Assembly (NCBI RefSeq): GCF_041435495.1
Contig: NZ_CP108644.1
Coordinates: 3,457,501-3,521,500, forward strand
Length of the DNA stretch: 64,000 bases
Direction: 5' to 3'
Origin: Streptomyces sp. NBC_01116
Lineage (GTDB): Bacteria; Actinomycetota; Actinomycetes; Streptomycetales; Streptomycetaceae
In this document: piece after piece, positions 26,685-36,300 of the stretch
Position numbering within the stretch: the stretch's first letter is position 1
How the letters are laid out: every line of letters begins with the position of its first letter
Notes under the pieces: generated by a model
The model's input: only the letters and a program-made list of their open reading frames with translations
Told to the model about the DNA's origin: nothing
The model's database searches: none
Made by a program: the position numbers and the translations under genes

Positions 26685-27914
26685 TTACGCGGTGACGATC
26701 CCCACGTCCACGGCCAGGCGCGACGCTTCGGGGCGCAGTGCCCGCGGCGCCGACCGCCACAGGTCCGCGGCCACCGTCCGAGCTGACGGGGTGTACGCCA
26801 CAGTCTCGGCGCCGATGCGGTGTGCCATCTGCATCACGTGCAGCGCCGCCGTCCGGTCGCCGCGCTGGAGATGCCCGCGCGCGACCTCCACCCACAGGCG
26901 GGCCCGGCGCTCCACAGACGGCATCGTGTCCGGGTCGATGTCGTCGGCCAAGCCGATCGCCTTCTGTGACTTCTTCAGGTCGACTTCCACGCTGACCGCG
27001 TGGAAGTCGACATTGGCCCGGCCGAACACCGTGCTCGGGTGGACGTACGCGGCCGGCAGACTCTTCGCGACCTGGTCACCCTTCTCCCAGTACCGCCACG
27101 CGTCGCCCTCCTTCCCCTCCCGGGCGACGGTGACCGCGGCGTGGAGCTGGAGCGCACCGTAGATCCCGCGCCAGTCCTCCGGCGCCCCGTCGAGGTGCGG
27201 ACGGATCAGATCTGCGGCCTCCTCGACGACACGCAGCGCCTCCTCCGGGTAGGACGTCTCCCTCAAGATGTTGCCGAGGTTCCAGCTGGCTGCCGCTATG
27301 GCCGCAGGCTGGTCCGCCGCCTGAGCCGCTGAGAGCGCCCGGTCCGCTACCACCCACGCCAGCTCGGCCGGCGCCACGTACGCGGTGGCCTGCCCGGTCA
27401 GCCGGTAGACGTCCGACAGAGCGACCTGCGCCCGGCGCCGCTGCTCCCCGTCCAGAGTCCGCACGGCGTGCTCGCCGTCCCGGATCAAGTCGGGCAAGAG
27501 CGCCCCCACCTCGGTCCGATTCCGGGCCGAGGTGTGCCACAGCCGCCACGTCTGATCCACCCGCCCCTGGAGCGCAGCCGGGTCCACCGGGCCAGCCGCC
27601 GCCGGGGTGAGCGAGCGGGCCATGACCGCAGACCAGATGTCCGGCATCCCCGGGTGCGAGAGACGGCCGAGCGGGACCGCCGTTGCCGCGGCGGCCGGGG
27701 TGTCGGTGCCGGTGATGACGGACAGGTCGGCGACCTGGAGGGCCGCGGCGAGCCGAAGCAGCAGCGGGTGCGAGGTGAGGTCCCGCTCGCCGGTTTCGAT
27801 CTTCTTCAGCCAGTCCGGGCCGCGCCCGCACAGCTCGGCGAGGACCGGGCGGGACATGCCGCGGCTCTCGCGCAGGGCGCGGATCCGCTCGCCGGTGGTG
27901 AGGTCTGCGTCCAT
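26685..27914 (-). CDS. Xre HTH regulator with TPR-like C-terminal region
   Basis: Encodes 409 residues; GGAGGGG seven bases upstream supports the ATG at 27914. Residues ~5-65 are an HTH_3 domain (GERIRALRESRGMSRPVLAELCGRG...). The remaining ~330 residues are helical and repetitive (QADQPAAIAAASWNLGNIL, RRARLWVEVARGHLQRGDRTAALH), like TPR/SARP-associated regulators common in actinomycetes. It may respond to a peptide or protein signal. It is divergent from a 66-residue gene with a palindrome between, a layout seen with lysogeny switches. Confidence 0.82.
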   Translation of the reverse strand: MDADLTTGERIRALRESRGMSRPVLAELCGRGPDWLKKIETGERDLTSHPLLLRLAAALQVADLSVITGTDTPAAAATAVPLGRLSHPGMPDIWSAVMARSLTPAAAGPVDPAALQGRVDQTWRLWHTSARNRTEVGALLPDLIRDGEHAVRTLDGEQRRRAQVALSDVYRLTGQATAYVAPAELAWVVADRALSAAQAADQPAAIAAASWNLGNILRETSYPEEALRVVEEAADLIRPHLDGAPEDWRGIYGALQLHAAVTVAREGKEGDAWRYWEKGDQVAKSLPAAYVHPSTVFGRANVDFHAVSVEVDLKKSQKAIGLADDIDPDTMPSVERRARLWVEVARGHLQRGDRTAALHVMQMAHRIGAETVAYTPSARTVAADLWRSAPRALRPEASRLAVDVGIVTA

Positions 27915-27980
27915 CGTGGTGCCCCTCCGTCTGGCTGGTGCCGTGGCCGCCAGAGTACGGCGGGCCGGTGGCCGGCGGGA

Positions 27981-27996
27981 GTACGCACGGACGTAC
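27981..27996. promoter_or_regulatory. operator candidate in divergent regulator gap
   Basis: GTACGCACGGACGTAC carries 5-base arms GTACG/CGTAC and lies 10 bases before the start of the rightward small gene. It is a plausible site for the divergently encoded Xre/TPR regulator. Confidence 0.4.
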
Positions 27997-28005
27997 GATC
28001 CGGCC

Positions 28006-28206
28006 ATGGCCGATATCGACATCCCTCAGCACCTCATCGACCTGGAGACCGCCGCGTGGGCGGAGCAGCAGGCGGGCGCCCTGACGCTGAAGTCCGCGGC
28101 TGCGGTGCAGGCGGCGTACCGGGAGCACGCGGCGGTCACCGACGGGGTGTCGCGGCTGGCCCTGGAGATGGCGACGAAGAAGGCCGTACGGCACCCGGAG
28201 GGGTGA
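28006..28206 (+). CDS. small helical protein divergent from Xre/TPR regulator
   Basis: Encodes 66 residues from ATG (MADIDIPQHLIDLETAAWAE...), predicted to be two or three helices and rich in Ala. Similar genes accompany this regulator type in other Streptomyces elements, as far as I recall. It may be an antirepressor-like partner or a regulated output; this is inference. Ends in a strong terminator. Confidence 0.75.
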   Translation: MADIDIPQHLIDLETAAWAEQQAGALTLKSAAAVQAAYREHAAVTDGVSRLALEMATKKAVRHPEG

Positions 28207-28288
28207 TCACTTTCGCGGAGCCTCGAAAGTGATGAACCCGCAGGTCAGGGCACGGTGAAAGGCCCCCACCGCCGAAGCAGTGGGGGCC
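28206..28288. terminator. paired hairpins between convergent prophage operons
   Basis: ATCACTTTCG/CGAAAGTGAT (28206-28215, 28224-28233) is a perfect 10-base stem containing the stop codon of the rightward gene. GGCCCCCAC/GTGGGGGCC (28261-28269, 28280-28288) is a second, just past the end of the late operon. Together they should stop transcription from both sides. Confidence 0.8.
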
Positions 28289-28291
28289 GGA

Positions 28292-28663
28292 TCACTCGAT
28301 GCTGTAGGGGATCAGTTCCCGGGGGACCTCCTCGGGAACCTCGTGCGCGGCGACGAGACGGCGGTTCGCACGGCGGATGATCCGCATAGCCTGCCGCAAC
28401 AGCCGCTCCAGGGTGGTGACCTCGATCTTCTTCGTCTCGACCACAGCGGTCAGATGGTCGACCTTCTGCTCCAGCACCTCGAACCGGCGCCAGATTTCCG
28501 GCGACACCTTCAGCTCCCCGCCAGCATCGTCGTCGCCATCCGCCATCGGGAGCCGCTCAACGGCCGGGCGCTCGCGCGGGGTGCTGACCCTCGCCACCAG
28601 CACCGAGCAGATACCGCCCACCACCGCGATCACCACACCGAGCACCGTGCCGTCACCGCCCAC
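28292..28663 (-). CDS. membrane-anchored coiled-coil phage protein
   Basis: Encodes 123 residues. An N-terminal hydrophobic helix (VLGVVIAVVGGICSVLVARV) is followed by a charged linker and a coiled coil (RRFEVLEQKVDHLTAVVE). Last gene of the late operon, downstream of the holin. Its position and build resemble spanin-like or accessory lysis proteins of actinophages, but no family is recognised. Confidence 0.75.
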   Translation of the reverse strand: MGGDGTVLGVVIAVVGGICSVLVARVSTPRERPAVERLPMADGDDDAGGELKVSPEIWRRFEVLEQKVDHLTAVVETKKIEVTTLERLLRQAMRIIRRANRRLVAAHEVPEEVPRELIPYSIE

Positions 28664-29096
28664 TGTGGCCCCCTCTCTCGCACGTACAGATACGCCTGCG
28701 ACCCCCCGTCAGCGCAGCGATGATGACCAGTTCCAGGATGATGACCGCGTACACCGGGACCGTCGCCCACCCCGGGGAGTACCGGCCGACCACAGCCGCC
28801 ACCCCGAAGGACAGCGCCCACCACGCAGGCGGGCCCGCGACCGCCGCGAACCCCCACATGTCCCGCCCGGGACGCATCACCCCGGCAATCAGGCCGAGGA
28901 CACCGCAGCCGATCCACACCCCGCCCCACGCCTCAATGCACCACAGGTCGATCAGCGGCCCGGCACCCTGGCGGACGGCGGGCCGGTCGGTGAGGATCAG
29001 GCCGAGGCCGACGACGATCCACCCGGCGCCGGGCCCGGCGAGTGCGAGGCCGCGCCAGCCCAGATGCGCCCACAGGGCGGACGCGGCCCGCGTCAT
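28653..29096 (-). CDS. four-helix membrane protein of the lysis region
   Basis: Encodes 147 residues with about four hydrophobic helices (AGPGAGWIVVGLGLIL, VWIGCGVLGLIAGVM, AVAGPPAWWALSFGVAAVV, VPVYAVIILELVIIAAL). It overlaps the holin gene by ATGA and the next gene by 11 bases. It could be a second holin or antiholin; this is inferred from context. Confidence 0.75.
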   Translation of the reverse strand: MTRAASALWAHLGWRGLALAGPGAGWIVVGLGLILTDRPAVRQGAGPLIDLWCIEAWGGVWIGCGVLGLIAGVMRPGRDMWGFAAVAGPPAWWALSFGVAAVVGRYSPGWATVPVYAVIILELVIIAALTGGRRRICTCERGGHSGR

Positions 29097-29314
29097 CCGG
29101 CCGCGCCGCGCGGGGTGTGCCGGGCGGCCCAGCCGCCGACGAACGTGACCGCCGTCGGAATCAGCGCCAGAACGAACGGGGCGAGCCCGTCCGGCATCCA
29201 CTCCACCAGGCGGGCATCACCCTGCGCGACCGTGAGGATCGCGAGGAGCCCGGTCGACGCGAGGTACGCGGCGACCGACGCGGCGGTGACCTTCTTCTCC
29301 ACAGGTGCAGCCAT
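29093..29314 (-). CDS. phage holin
   Basis: Encodes 73 residues with two hydrophobic segments (AYLASTGLLAILTVA and FVLALIPTAVTFVGGW) joined by a short polar loop, and a basic end (ARHTPRGAAG). Length, topology and position directly after the endolysin match Streptomyces phage holins. It would form membrane pores at lysis and let the amidase reach the wall. Confidence 0.8.
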   Translation of the reverse strand: MAAPVEKKVTAASVAAYLASTGLLAILTVAQGDARLVEWMPDGLAPFVLALIPTAVTFVGGWAARHTPRGAAG

Positions 29315-29316
29315 GG

Positions 29317-30042
29317 CTACTTCTCCTTCTCCAGCGCGGTGACGCGCTTCTCCAGAGCGGTGATCCGCTCCGTGTCCGTGGGCGGCTTCGGCGGGGCCGG
29401 CGGCTTCGGGGCGCTCGGCGGGGACCACGACGCGGCGTGCTTCAGCCGCTCGGCCACGTTCTTCCGGATCCCGTCCATCCCGCCGCTGATGCCGCGCGGG
29501 TCGATCTTCCCCGGCTGCCACTCCGCGTGGCCGATCACCGAGGTGGACCCGGCCTTGCCCCAGCCGTGCGCCCGCAGCAGCGCCGCGGACGCCCGGATGA
29601 TCGCCTCACGCTGGACTGCGGGCCAGGGGTCCTTGCCGTCGCCGAGGTTCTCGCACTCGAACCCGTAGAAGCGGGCGTTGCCGTCGGTGTTCGCCTCGTT
29701 GTCGGTGGGCAGCGCCTTCTCCGCAACGACGGCCTTCAGCACGTCGTCGTCGCCCAGGCCCGCGTGGTTCGCCCGCCCGTACCCGACGAGGTGCACCGTC
29801 CCGTCCTTCGCGATGACGCCGTGGCACAGCGGGCCCGGCAGGGCGGAGTGCCCGTTGCGGCACAGGGCGACGGTGGACGCGGTGCCCTCGGTCACGGTGT
29901 GGTGGATCATCACCCCGTGGACGGGGCCCCACTTGCCCTTCGAGTTGCGGTTGTGGGTGCGCCAGCCGGTTGTCTCAACGACCTTCACGCCCTCGGCGCG
30001 CAGGGCCGCAAGGAACGCGGCGGCGGACAGCGGATCGGCCAT
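29317..30042 (-). CDS. endolysin, N-acetylmuramoyl-L-alanine amidase (Amidase_2)
   Basis: Encodes 241 residues. The catalytic domain covers ~25-185: GVMIHHTVTEG (first Zn His pair), YGFECENLGDG and IGHAEWQPGKIDPRGI (second Zn site and active-site Lys/Asp). A Pro-rich linker (~205-220) leads to a short coiled coil (TERITALEKRVTALEKEK), probably for oligomerisation; there is no classic wall-binding domain. No signal peptide is present, so it depends on the holin encoded next. It cleaves the peptide from the glycan in peptidoglycan. Confidence 0.93.
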   Translation of the reverse strand: MADPLSAAAFLAALRAEGVKVVETTGWRTHNRNSKGKWGPVHGVMIHHTVTEGTASTVALCRNGHSALPGPLCHGVIAKDGTVHLVGYGRANHAGLGDDDVLKAVVAEKALPTDNEANTDGNARFYGFECENLGDGKDPWPAVQREAIIRASAALLRAHGWGKAGSTSVIGHAEWQPGKIDPRGISGGMDGIRKNVAERLKHAASWSPPSAPKPPAPPKPPTDTERITALEKRVTALEKEK

Positions 30043-30105
30043 GTGGTTCTCCAGACATGACGAAGCCCCGGGCCGGGTGGCACGGGGCAGGGAGGGTGGG
30101 GTGGG

Positions 30106-30603
30106 TCAGGTGGCGGTCTGGTAGGTGATCGTGGCTCGGAGCTGCACACCGGCCGCGAGGGTTTCCGGGACGGTGCCGGACATGTTCGCGCCACGGGTGT
30201 TGGTGGCGGACGCGCTGAAGGTGACGTTCGCGGACGACGAGCCGGAGCCGAGGAGCATGTGGCCGATCCAGGTGTCCGTGCCGGAGAGGCGGGCCGAGCC
30301 GAGGTACGACACAACGGTGGCAGCCGCAGGGAAGGGGAGCCCGATGAGGTACGTGCCGGTGCCGTAGGTGGTGGTGGACCCGGTGGTGAGGAGAAAGGAG
30401 ACGGTGCAGGTCCGGCCGACCTTCATGTAACGGCCGGTGATCGTCCCGTTCCCGAGCGCCGGGTTGGTGCCGGACGACGTCCACGTCGGGGTGTACGAGG
30501 TCCACGCGTCCAGCACGCTATTCCACTGATCGCGGACCTCCTGATTCATGATCGCGGCAGACACCACCTCGCCGACAACCCACAGCCGGGGAGCGAACGT
30601 CAC
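30106..30603 (-). CDS. virion-associated beta-rich protein (probable tail accessory)
   Basis: Encodes 165 residues. It begins TFAPRLWVVGEVVSAAIMNQEVRDQWN, a start common in actinophage tail proteins, and continues with Ser/Thr/Gly-rich beta-strand sequence (WTSSGTNPALGNGTITGRYM). It sits between the tail-tip gene group and the endolysin and overlaps the upstream gene by four bases. It may be part of the tail tip or a receptor-binding component. A GC-rich short hairpin follows at 30065-30088. Confidence 0.7.
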   Translation of the reverse strand: MTFAPRLWVVGEVVSAAIMNQEVRDQWNSVLDAWTSYTPTWTSSGTNPALGNGTITGRYMKVGRTCTVSFLLTTGSTTTYGTGTYLIGLPFPAAATVVSYLGSARLSGTDTWIGHMLLGSGSSSANVTFSASATNTRGANMSGTVPETLAAGVQLRATITYQTAT

Positions 30604-31049
30604 GGGGTGCTCCTCGGGTCCATGTCGACCGGCGGCGGAGGTTCCGTCACCGGCGGGTTCGGGTTGTCCGGGTCTGCGTCGTGGAACCAGTTCCGCAGGT
30701 GCGGGCGCGGCTCCAGCAGCATCTGCGCCTCCACCGCCTCCACGTCATCGGGGAAGACCAGCGACGCCCACCCGTAGCCGCACTCCGTGCACCCGTACCG
30801 CGGGTCCGCCGGGGACACAATCGCCGCCGACCCGCATACGCAGCTCGTGACCCACCGGTTCTGGTTGACCTGCGCGAAGTAGGTCTCCTCCACCGGCTCA
30901 ACCGGCGGGGTGATGCGGCGCCCCATCCGGTACTCGATCCACCGGAACGCCCTCTCAGCAGCAGGCACATCGGCCCACAGATTCGCGGGCTCGGTCGGCG
31001 GCGGCAGATAGAACGCCTCCGCGCGGACGACCTTGATCACAGGTGGCAC
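30600..31049 (-). CDS. phage protein with zinc-ribbon-like centre
   Basis: Encodes 149 residues from GTG 31049, chosen because AGGAG lies five bases upstream. The centre has CVCGSA and, ~15 residues later, YGCTECGYGW, a probable zinc ribbon. The rest is Pro- and acid-rich. It lies directly after the tail-tip gene. Function unknown; probably a minor tail component by position. Confidence 0.7.
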   Translation of the reverse strand: MPPVIKVVRAEAFYLPPPTEPANLWADVPAAERAFRWIEYRMGRRITPPVEPVEETYFAQVNQNRWVTSCVCGSAAIVSPADPRYGCTECGYGWASLVFPDDVEAVEAQMLLEPRPHLRNWFHDADPDNPNPPVTEPPPPVDMDPRSTP

Positions 31050-31057
31050 AGGCGCTC

Positions 31058-33373
31058 CTAGTAGGCGAGGCGGGTCGAGGACCCGAGTACGGAATACGTG
31101 GCGTCGTCCAGGACCCATACCGTGGCGGTCTCCGACCGAGACGTGTGGAACGCGAGGACGTGCTGGGCCTCGCTGATGGTCTCGGTGTAGCCCTCGGCCG
31201 TGACCAGCAGCGACGATGCAGGCGCCTGCGCAGGCAGGGACGCCACCGTCAGTGGGGTGCTGACATCCACAGCGAGCCACTGCCGGTATGCGGTGGTGCC
31301 GAGGGTGTAGACCTCCACCGTCAGCGCCCGGAGTTCGGGGCGGGGCGCGGCGTGCCGCTGGAGCATCCAGTTCGCGATGTCGGCGGTCACCAGGTCGGAC
31401 GTCGCCAGCGTTTCTACGGTCCGGCCGATCGGCCCCCGGGCCGTCCGGGACGTCTCGTTGACGAGACGCTGTGTCGCCCCGCCCGGCCGGGTCACCACGA
31501 CCGAGTTGACGACGGACTGGAGGTCGTAGGCCAGCTCGACGTCTCCGGGCTCAAGGTCTCCCCACGTGATCGAGAGCGCAGGCGCCGGGTTGTAGCGGAC
31601 GCTGCGGCCCTGCACCCAGACGGACGGCCCATCCCGGTCGGCAAGGAGGATCCCTCCCTCGGTGGACTCCACGTCACGGAGGTGGTCCAGGGTGGTCGAG
31701 CCGAGCGCGGCCTGCTCCGCGATCCCGGTGGAGAAGATTCCGGTGCTCCGGAACCCGAGGCCCGTGTAGGACACGAGCCGCTGAACACGCGCGTCGGCGG
31801 TCTCCTCGGCGAACCCGGTCGTTCCGCAGGCGTAGTGGGCGGCCAGCGCGCCGGGAGTGGTGTCCGGATCGGCGTACAGGGCAACCGCCGAAACCGTGCC
31901 AGCCCAGAGGCCGCCCCCGAGGTGGTTAGCGCCGACGGTGACGGTTGTCAGGTCGCTCACCATCTGGATCGCGCCGAACGCGCCGACGCTGACACCGTCG
32001 ACATACAGCTCCTGCGCGGCGCTGCTGTAGACCACGTGGTGCAGCACCCCGTTTGCGAGCGACGTGGCGCCCACCGTCGTGGTGACGGTCGTACCGCCCT
32101 GCCGTGACTCGACCGTCAGGTAACCGGTCCCGGCCGCCAGGTAGAAGACCAGCGCTGAGTCCAAGTCGGCCGAGGCCAGGGACAGGAATGACCGGCCCGC
32201 CGTGGTGGTGGAGAACCAGCCCTCGGCGAGCCACGGGCCGGTCACCCCGGCCTGGAAGGCGCTGCCGGCCGAACCGCGCAGGAAGCGGCCGGCGGACGCG
32301 GACGCTGGGGAGAACTGGGGGGCGCCGCTGATGCCGAGCGGCGCCGCACCCGCACCGAAGTCGAGCGCCCCGCCTGCCCCGGCCTGAGTGACCGCCAGGG
32401 TCCCGGCTCCTGCCGCCGCCTCGTCGCCGGCCGACATCGCCCCGCTGGGCTCGTCGAGCGCCCACAGGGCCTTGGGCTCCCAGAGCAGGGACTCCTGCAC
32501 GAGCATGGGCCGCATCTGGTCCTCGGACCGCGACAGCACGGAGAAGATGTCGGTCGCCGTCACCGTCGATACGGCCAGCAGTCCCTCCCACTGGACCGGC
32601 CACTGGGTGACCAGCCCCCAGAACCGTGGGTGAAGCTGGGCGCCCGCAGCCGAGAACGCGGTGGCCGTCGAGCCAGCCTCAACCTGCACGGCATCCACGT
32701 AGACGAAGTCCCCGGCGGCCGGGGCCGTCGAGGGAATCACCTGGAGCGGCATCACGACCGACGTCGCCGTGAACGTGCAGGTCAGCCGGGTGTAGGCGTC
32801 GGTGACGGCCGACGCCGCCGACGTCACCCCGCCCATCCGGATGCGCGCCGGAACATCTCCGGCGGGCACCCGCACGTACACGCTGGCCGTGTACCGGCCA
32901 CCCACGGTCAGCCCGTACACCATGGTCTGGAAGTACGCGCCGGCCGCGCCTGTGTCCCAGTTGACCCGGGCGGCCTTCGTCCCGGACTGGACCGGGGTAC
33001 CGACGATCAGCGGGGTTGCCTGCGACCACACCCACCCGTCGAGCGACCCGTCCGGTGTCCCCTCGAAGCTCGGGGTGAGTACCAGATTGGTGGTGTACGT
33101 CGCGATACTCACCCGGATCGGGACACCGTCGATGACGTTCGGATAGTACGGCGAGCCCGTGTTCTCCGGAGTGAACCGGCCGTCCAGGTTGTCGAGCGCA
33201 AGAGACAGGGTGCCCGCCTGGGTCTGGGAGAGCTGGCTCTGCGCACCACGGGTGATGGTGATCTTCCGGGTCTGGATCTCCGTGTACTGGGTGATGTCGG
33301 TCCAGGACCCCCCGCTGAAGACGGCGTCCGCCAGCGTGTCGCCGAACGCGACTTCCACGACAACGCGTGTCAT
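31058..33373 (-). CDS. tail-tip/baseplate protein with carbohydrate-binding and LamG-like domains
   Basis: Encodes 771 residues, overlapping the tape-measure gene by ATGA. Residues ~1-95 resemble distal-tail proteins (QTRKITITRGAQ...SLALDNLDGRFTPEN). Residues ~95-245 look like a CBM4/9 fold (LVLTPSFEGTPDGSLDGW...). Residues ~340-510 resemble a LamG/concanavalin-like sandwich (LAEGWFSTTTAGRSFLSL, LYVDGVSVGAFG). The last ~230 residues are typical of the C-terminal part of phage tail-tip proteins. This build suggests contact with cell-surface sugars. Domain borders are by eye. Confidence 0.82.
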   Translation of the reverse strand: MTRVVVEVAFGDTLADAVFSGGSWTDITQYTEIQTRKITITRGAQSQLSQTQAGTLSLALDNLDGRFTPENTGSPYYPNVIDGVPIRVSIATYTTNLVLTPSFEGTPDGSLDGWVWSQATPLIVGTPVQSGTKAARVNWDTGAAGAYFQTMVYGLTVGGRYTASVYVRVPAGDVPARIRMGGVTSAASAVTDAYTRLTCTFTATSVVMPLQVIPSTAPAAGDFVYVDAVQVEAGSTATAFSAAGAQLHPRFWGLVTQWPVQWEGLLAVSTVTATDIFSVLSRSEDQMRPMLVQESLLWEPKALWALDEPSGAMSAGDEAAAGAGTLAVTQAGAGGALDFGAGAAPLGISGAPQFSPASASAGRFLRGSAGSAFQAGVTGPWLAEGWFSTTTAGRSFLSLASADLDSALVFYLAAGTGYLTVESRQGGTTVTTTVGATSLANGVLHHVVYSSAAQELYVDGVSVGAFGAIQMVSDLTTVTVGANHLGGGLWAGTVSAVALYADPDTTPGALAAHYACGTTGFAEETADARVQRLVSYTGLGFRSTGIFSTGIAEQAALGSTTLDHLRDVESTEGGILLADRDGPSVWVQGRSVRYNPAPALSITWGDLEPGDVELAYDLQSVVNSVVVTRPGGATQRLVNETSRTARGPIGRTVETLATSDLVTADIANWMLQRHAAPRPELRALTVEVYTLGTTAYRQWLAVDVSTPLTVASLPAQAPASSLLVTAEGYTETISEAQHVLAFHTSRSETATVWVLDDATYSVLGSSTRLAY

Positions 33374-36300
33374 GCGCTCACCCCCAGTCTCACGGGCTGC
33401 CCGGTGGCCATGGCGTAGTCGGCCAGAACCTTCTGAATCTGCTTCGCCGTAGCGAGCGGATCCGTCACCAGCCCGGAGAACGTCACGTTCAAGTTGATGA
33501 CGCCACCCCCCGCCCCAACCCCGGCGAACGCGGGCCGGCCGATGACCGGCCGCGCCGCACCCACCCGGTCCGTGACTGCAGCGACCGCCTGGTCCAGGAC
33601 CGGCATCCGGTCCCGCATCCCCACCGCCAGGCCCTCGGTGGTGTACCGGCCGAGCTGCGCCATGACGGTCGACGGCGACTTGATCCCGAGCGCTTTACGG
33701 ATCGCCTTGTCCATCGCTTTGGCGATGGACAGCATCTGGGCCTCGATTGCCTTCTGCTGGCTGTCGAGCCCCTTCAGGTAGCCCTTCCCGGCGTTCTTCC
33801 CGGAGTCGTACATCACGTCGGCCCCGGTCAGCCCGAGCTTCTCGGCCTCCTTGTTGATCTGCGTCTGGGCGCTGTTGATCGCCTTCAGAGTCCCGGCATC
33901 CGACCCCGCCAGCGCGGACGCATAGGCGTAGCCCTGGTCCGGACCCATCTCCAACACCTGCCGCAGAAGGCTCTTGTTGAGCCCACGCTTCGCCAGGGTC
34001 TTGATGTAGCTGGTGAAGGTCTTCATCTTCGCCAGCTTGGCCTGAAGCCCCGCCTTGATCGTCCCCGCCGACACGTCCTCCTGCTCGATCCCGAGCTGCC
34101 CCAGCGACGCATCCTGACGGGCCCCAGACGTGATGCCCTTCGCGAAGTCCTTCGCCGCCTTGATCCGGGCCGCGAGCGCATCCCGCTGGCTCGCCAGCGC
34201 CTGGAGCTTCTTCGTGTCCCGAGTGACCATCGCGACGAGCCTGGAGTCCTTCGTGGACTTCGTGCCCTTCCACGCCGCCCAGATATCCCGGACCAGATCC
34301 TGCGCGGTCGCCTTGATCTTGGCCTTCTCGCCGGTCAGCCCGAGGATCAGGCCGCGCCCGACGTCCTTCATCAGGGCGCGCATCTTCTTCGACGGCGACG
34401 CGATCTCCAGCTCAGCACGCACACCGGACGTCACCGCCGCCGCCATCACCCGCGCCGACCCGTCGACCTCGGCCGCCGCCCCGCGCAGCCCCGCCGACAG
34501 ACCGCGGCCCGCCTCAGCACCCGCGCCCGCCAGCCCTCCGCTCCCCCCGCTGGAGATGCCCGACGATGCGGCCCGCAGGTTCAGCGTGCCGTCGTTGACC
34601 GCCCGCATGAAGGACAGGCCGTACTTGTCCACGGACTTGGCCTGCATCATGAACTCGCCGTTGCTGGCCTTGATGTCGATGCTGTCCGACGTGCTGGTGC
34701 CTGGCCCCTTGATCGGCCCGCCGCCCGCGTACTTTAGCTGTGAGCCGTGCGACCCGGACGTGCGGGCCTGGCCGCCCACCACCACATGGCGGGTGGTCAC
34801 CGTGACCGTCTTGTCATGCAGCGACGACAGCGTCGCCCGAGCAGACGCGATCTTCCGCTGGAGGTCGGAGATCTCCGCCCTCACCTTGGCCTGCTTGTCC
34901 GGCGGGAGGGACTTCAGCTTGGCCTTGGCCGTCTCAATCTGCGACGTCCAGTTGCTGATGTTCATCTTCAGCTTGCCCTGCTCCAGCTTCGGCAGGGCGC
35001 CCGCAGCGAACTCGCGGGTCTTCGCCTCAGCGGACTTCAACCCGCTGATGTACGAGTCCTTGAAGCTGGAGAACGACCGGTCCGCCTTCTTCAGCTTGTC
35101 GCCGATGCCGGGGATCCAGCCGAACGTCTTGGCTGCCCCGTGCAGCACCCCGCCCATGGCGGTGACCATGCCGCCGGTGACCATCCGGAAGATGCCCAGC
35201 GCGGCAGGCATGTGCTCGATGACCGCACCCGCGACCGTGATCATGGCGGTCCCGGCCTGCCGGGCGAACTCCTGGATGGCCCCCTTGTTGTCCCTGATCG
35301 TGTTCGACAGGCGCTGAAGCGGGCCGACCGCCTTGTCGACCTCGCCGAACGCGGGCATGAAGCTGCCGAAGATCGCTGACGCGGTGTCGCGGACCGTGGG
35401 TGCCAGGATCGACAGGATGCTCGTCACGGACTTCACGCCGAACGAGAGATCTTTGAAGACCGGGGACAGCCACTTGATCGCGAACCCGAGCCCGTCCATC
35501 AGGGCCGACGTCGCCTTGCCGCTGAACTGGAGCAGCTCACCGAACAGCGGGCCGAACGCCCGGCCCGCCTCGCCGCCGAGCCGGCCGAGTGCTGGCAGGA
35601 GCCTGTTGACCGCGCCGAACAGCCCGTCGAGGAGCTTCGCGCTCCCGCCGATCCCGGGCTCCAGCCCCTTGAACATCCCGGCCAGCCCGCCGCCGCCCTT
35701 GCCGAGCAGACCGGAGAGGCCGGTGCCGAAGCTGCGAAGGGTCGGCCCGGACTTCGCCCCGAAGTCGAGGAGGCTCCGACCCAGCGAGCCGAGCCCGCCG
35801 GTCATCTCCCCGACAAAGCTACGGCCCAGGTCGAGGTTGGTCTTCAAGTCCCGCTGGAACCCGCCCGACCTGAACAGTCTGCCCGCGCCGGCCGCGGCGT
35901 CACCGAAGCCCTTGCCGAGGCCGGTCATGCCCTTGCCGACGATGTCGATGACGGGCCGCGCTTCCTTCAGGGCCTTCGTGAACCCGGGCAGCATCGCCTT
36001 CTGGATCTGCTTGCCGAAGTCGGAGAACTCGCCCTTTACCGACACCAGTTCCTTGGTGAAGGTCCGGGCCTCGGGGGACAGCTTCTTCAGCGCTTTGGCG
36101 TACTTCTCCTTGTCCTCCCCGGCCAGGGCCGCCGCCTCACCGACACCCGCGAACCCCAGCGTCAGGGTGCCCAGGGCGAGCCCGGCCCCGGCCGCCATCG
36201 GCACCACCGCGCCCAGCGCAGGGAGAAGCGACAGGCCCAGCGCCGCACCGACCCCGCCCATCACCGGGCCGAGCTTGCTGCCGGACTTGGCGAGATCCTC

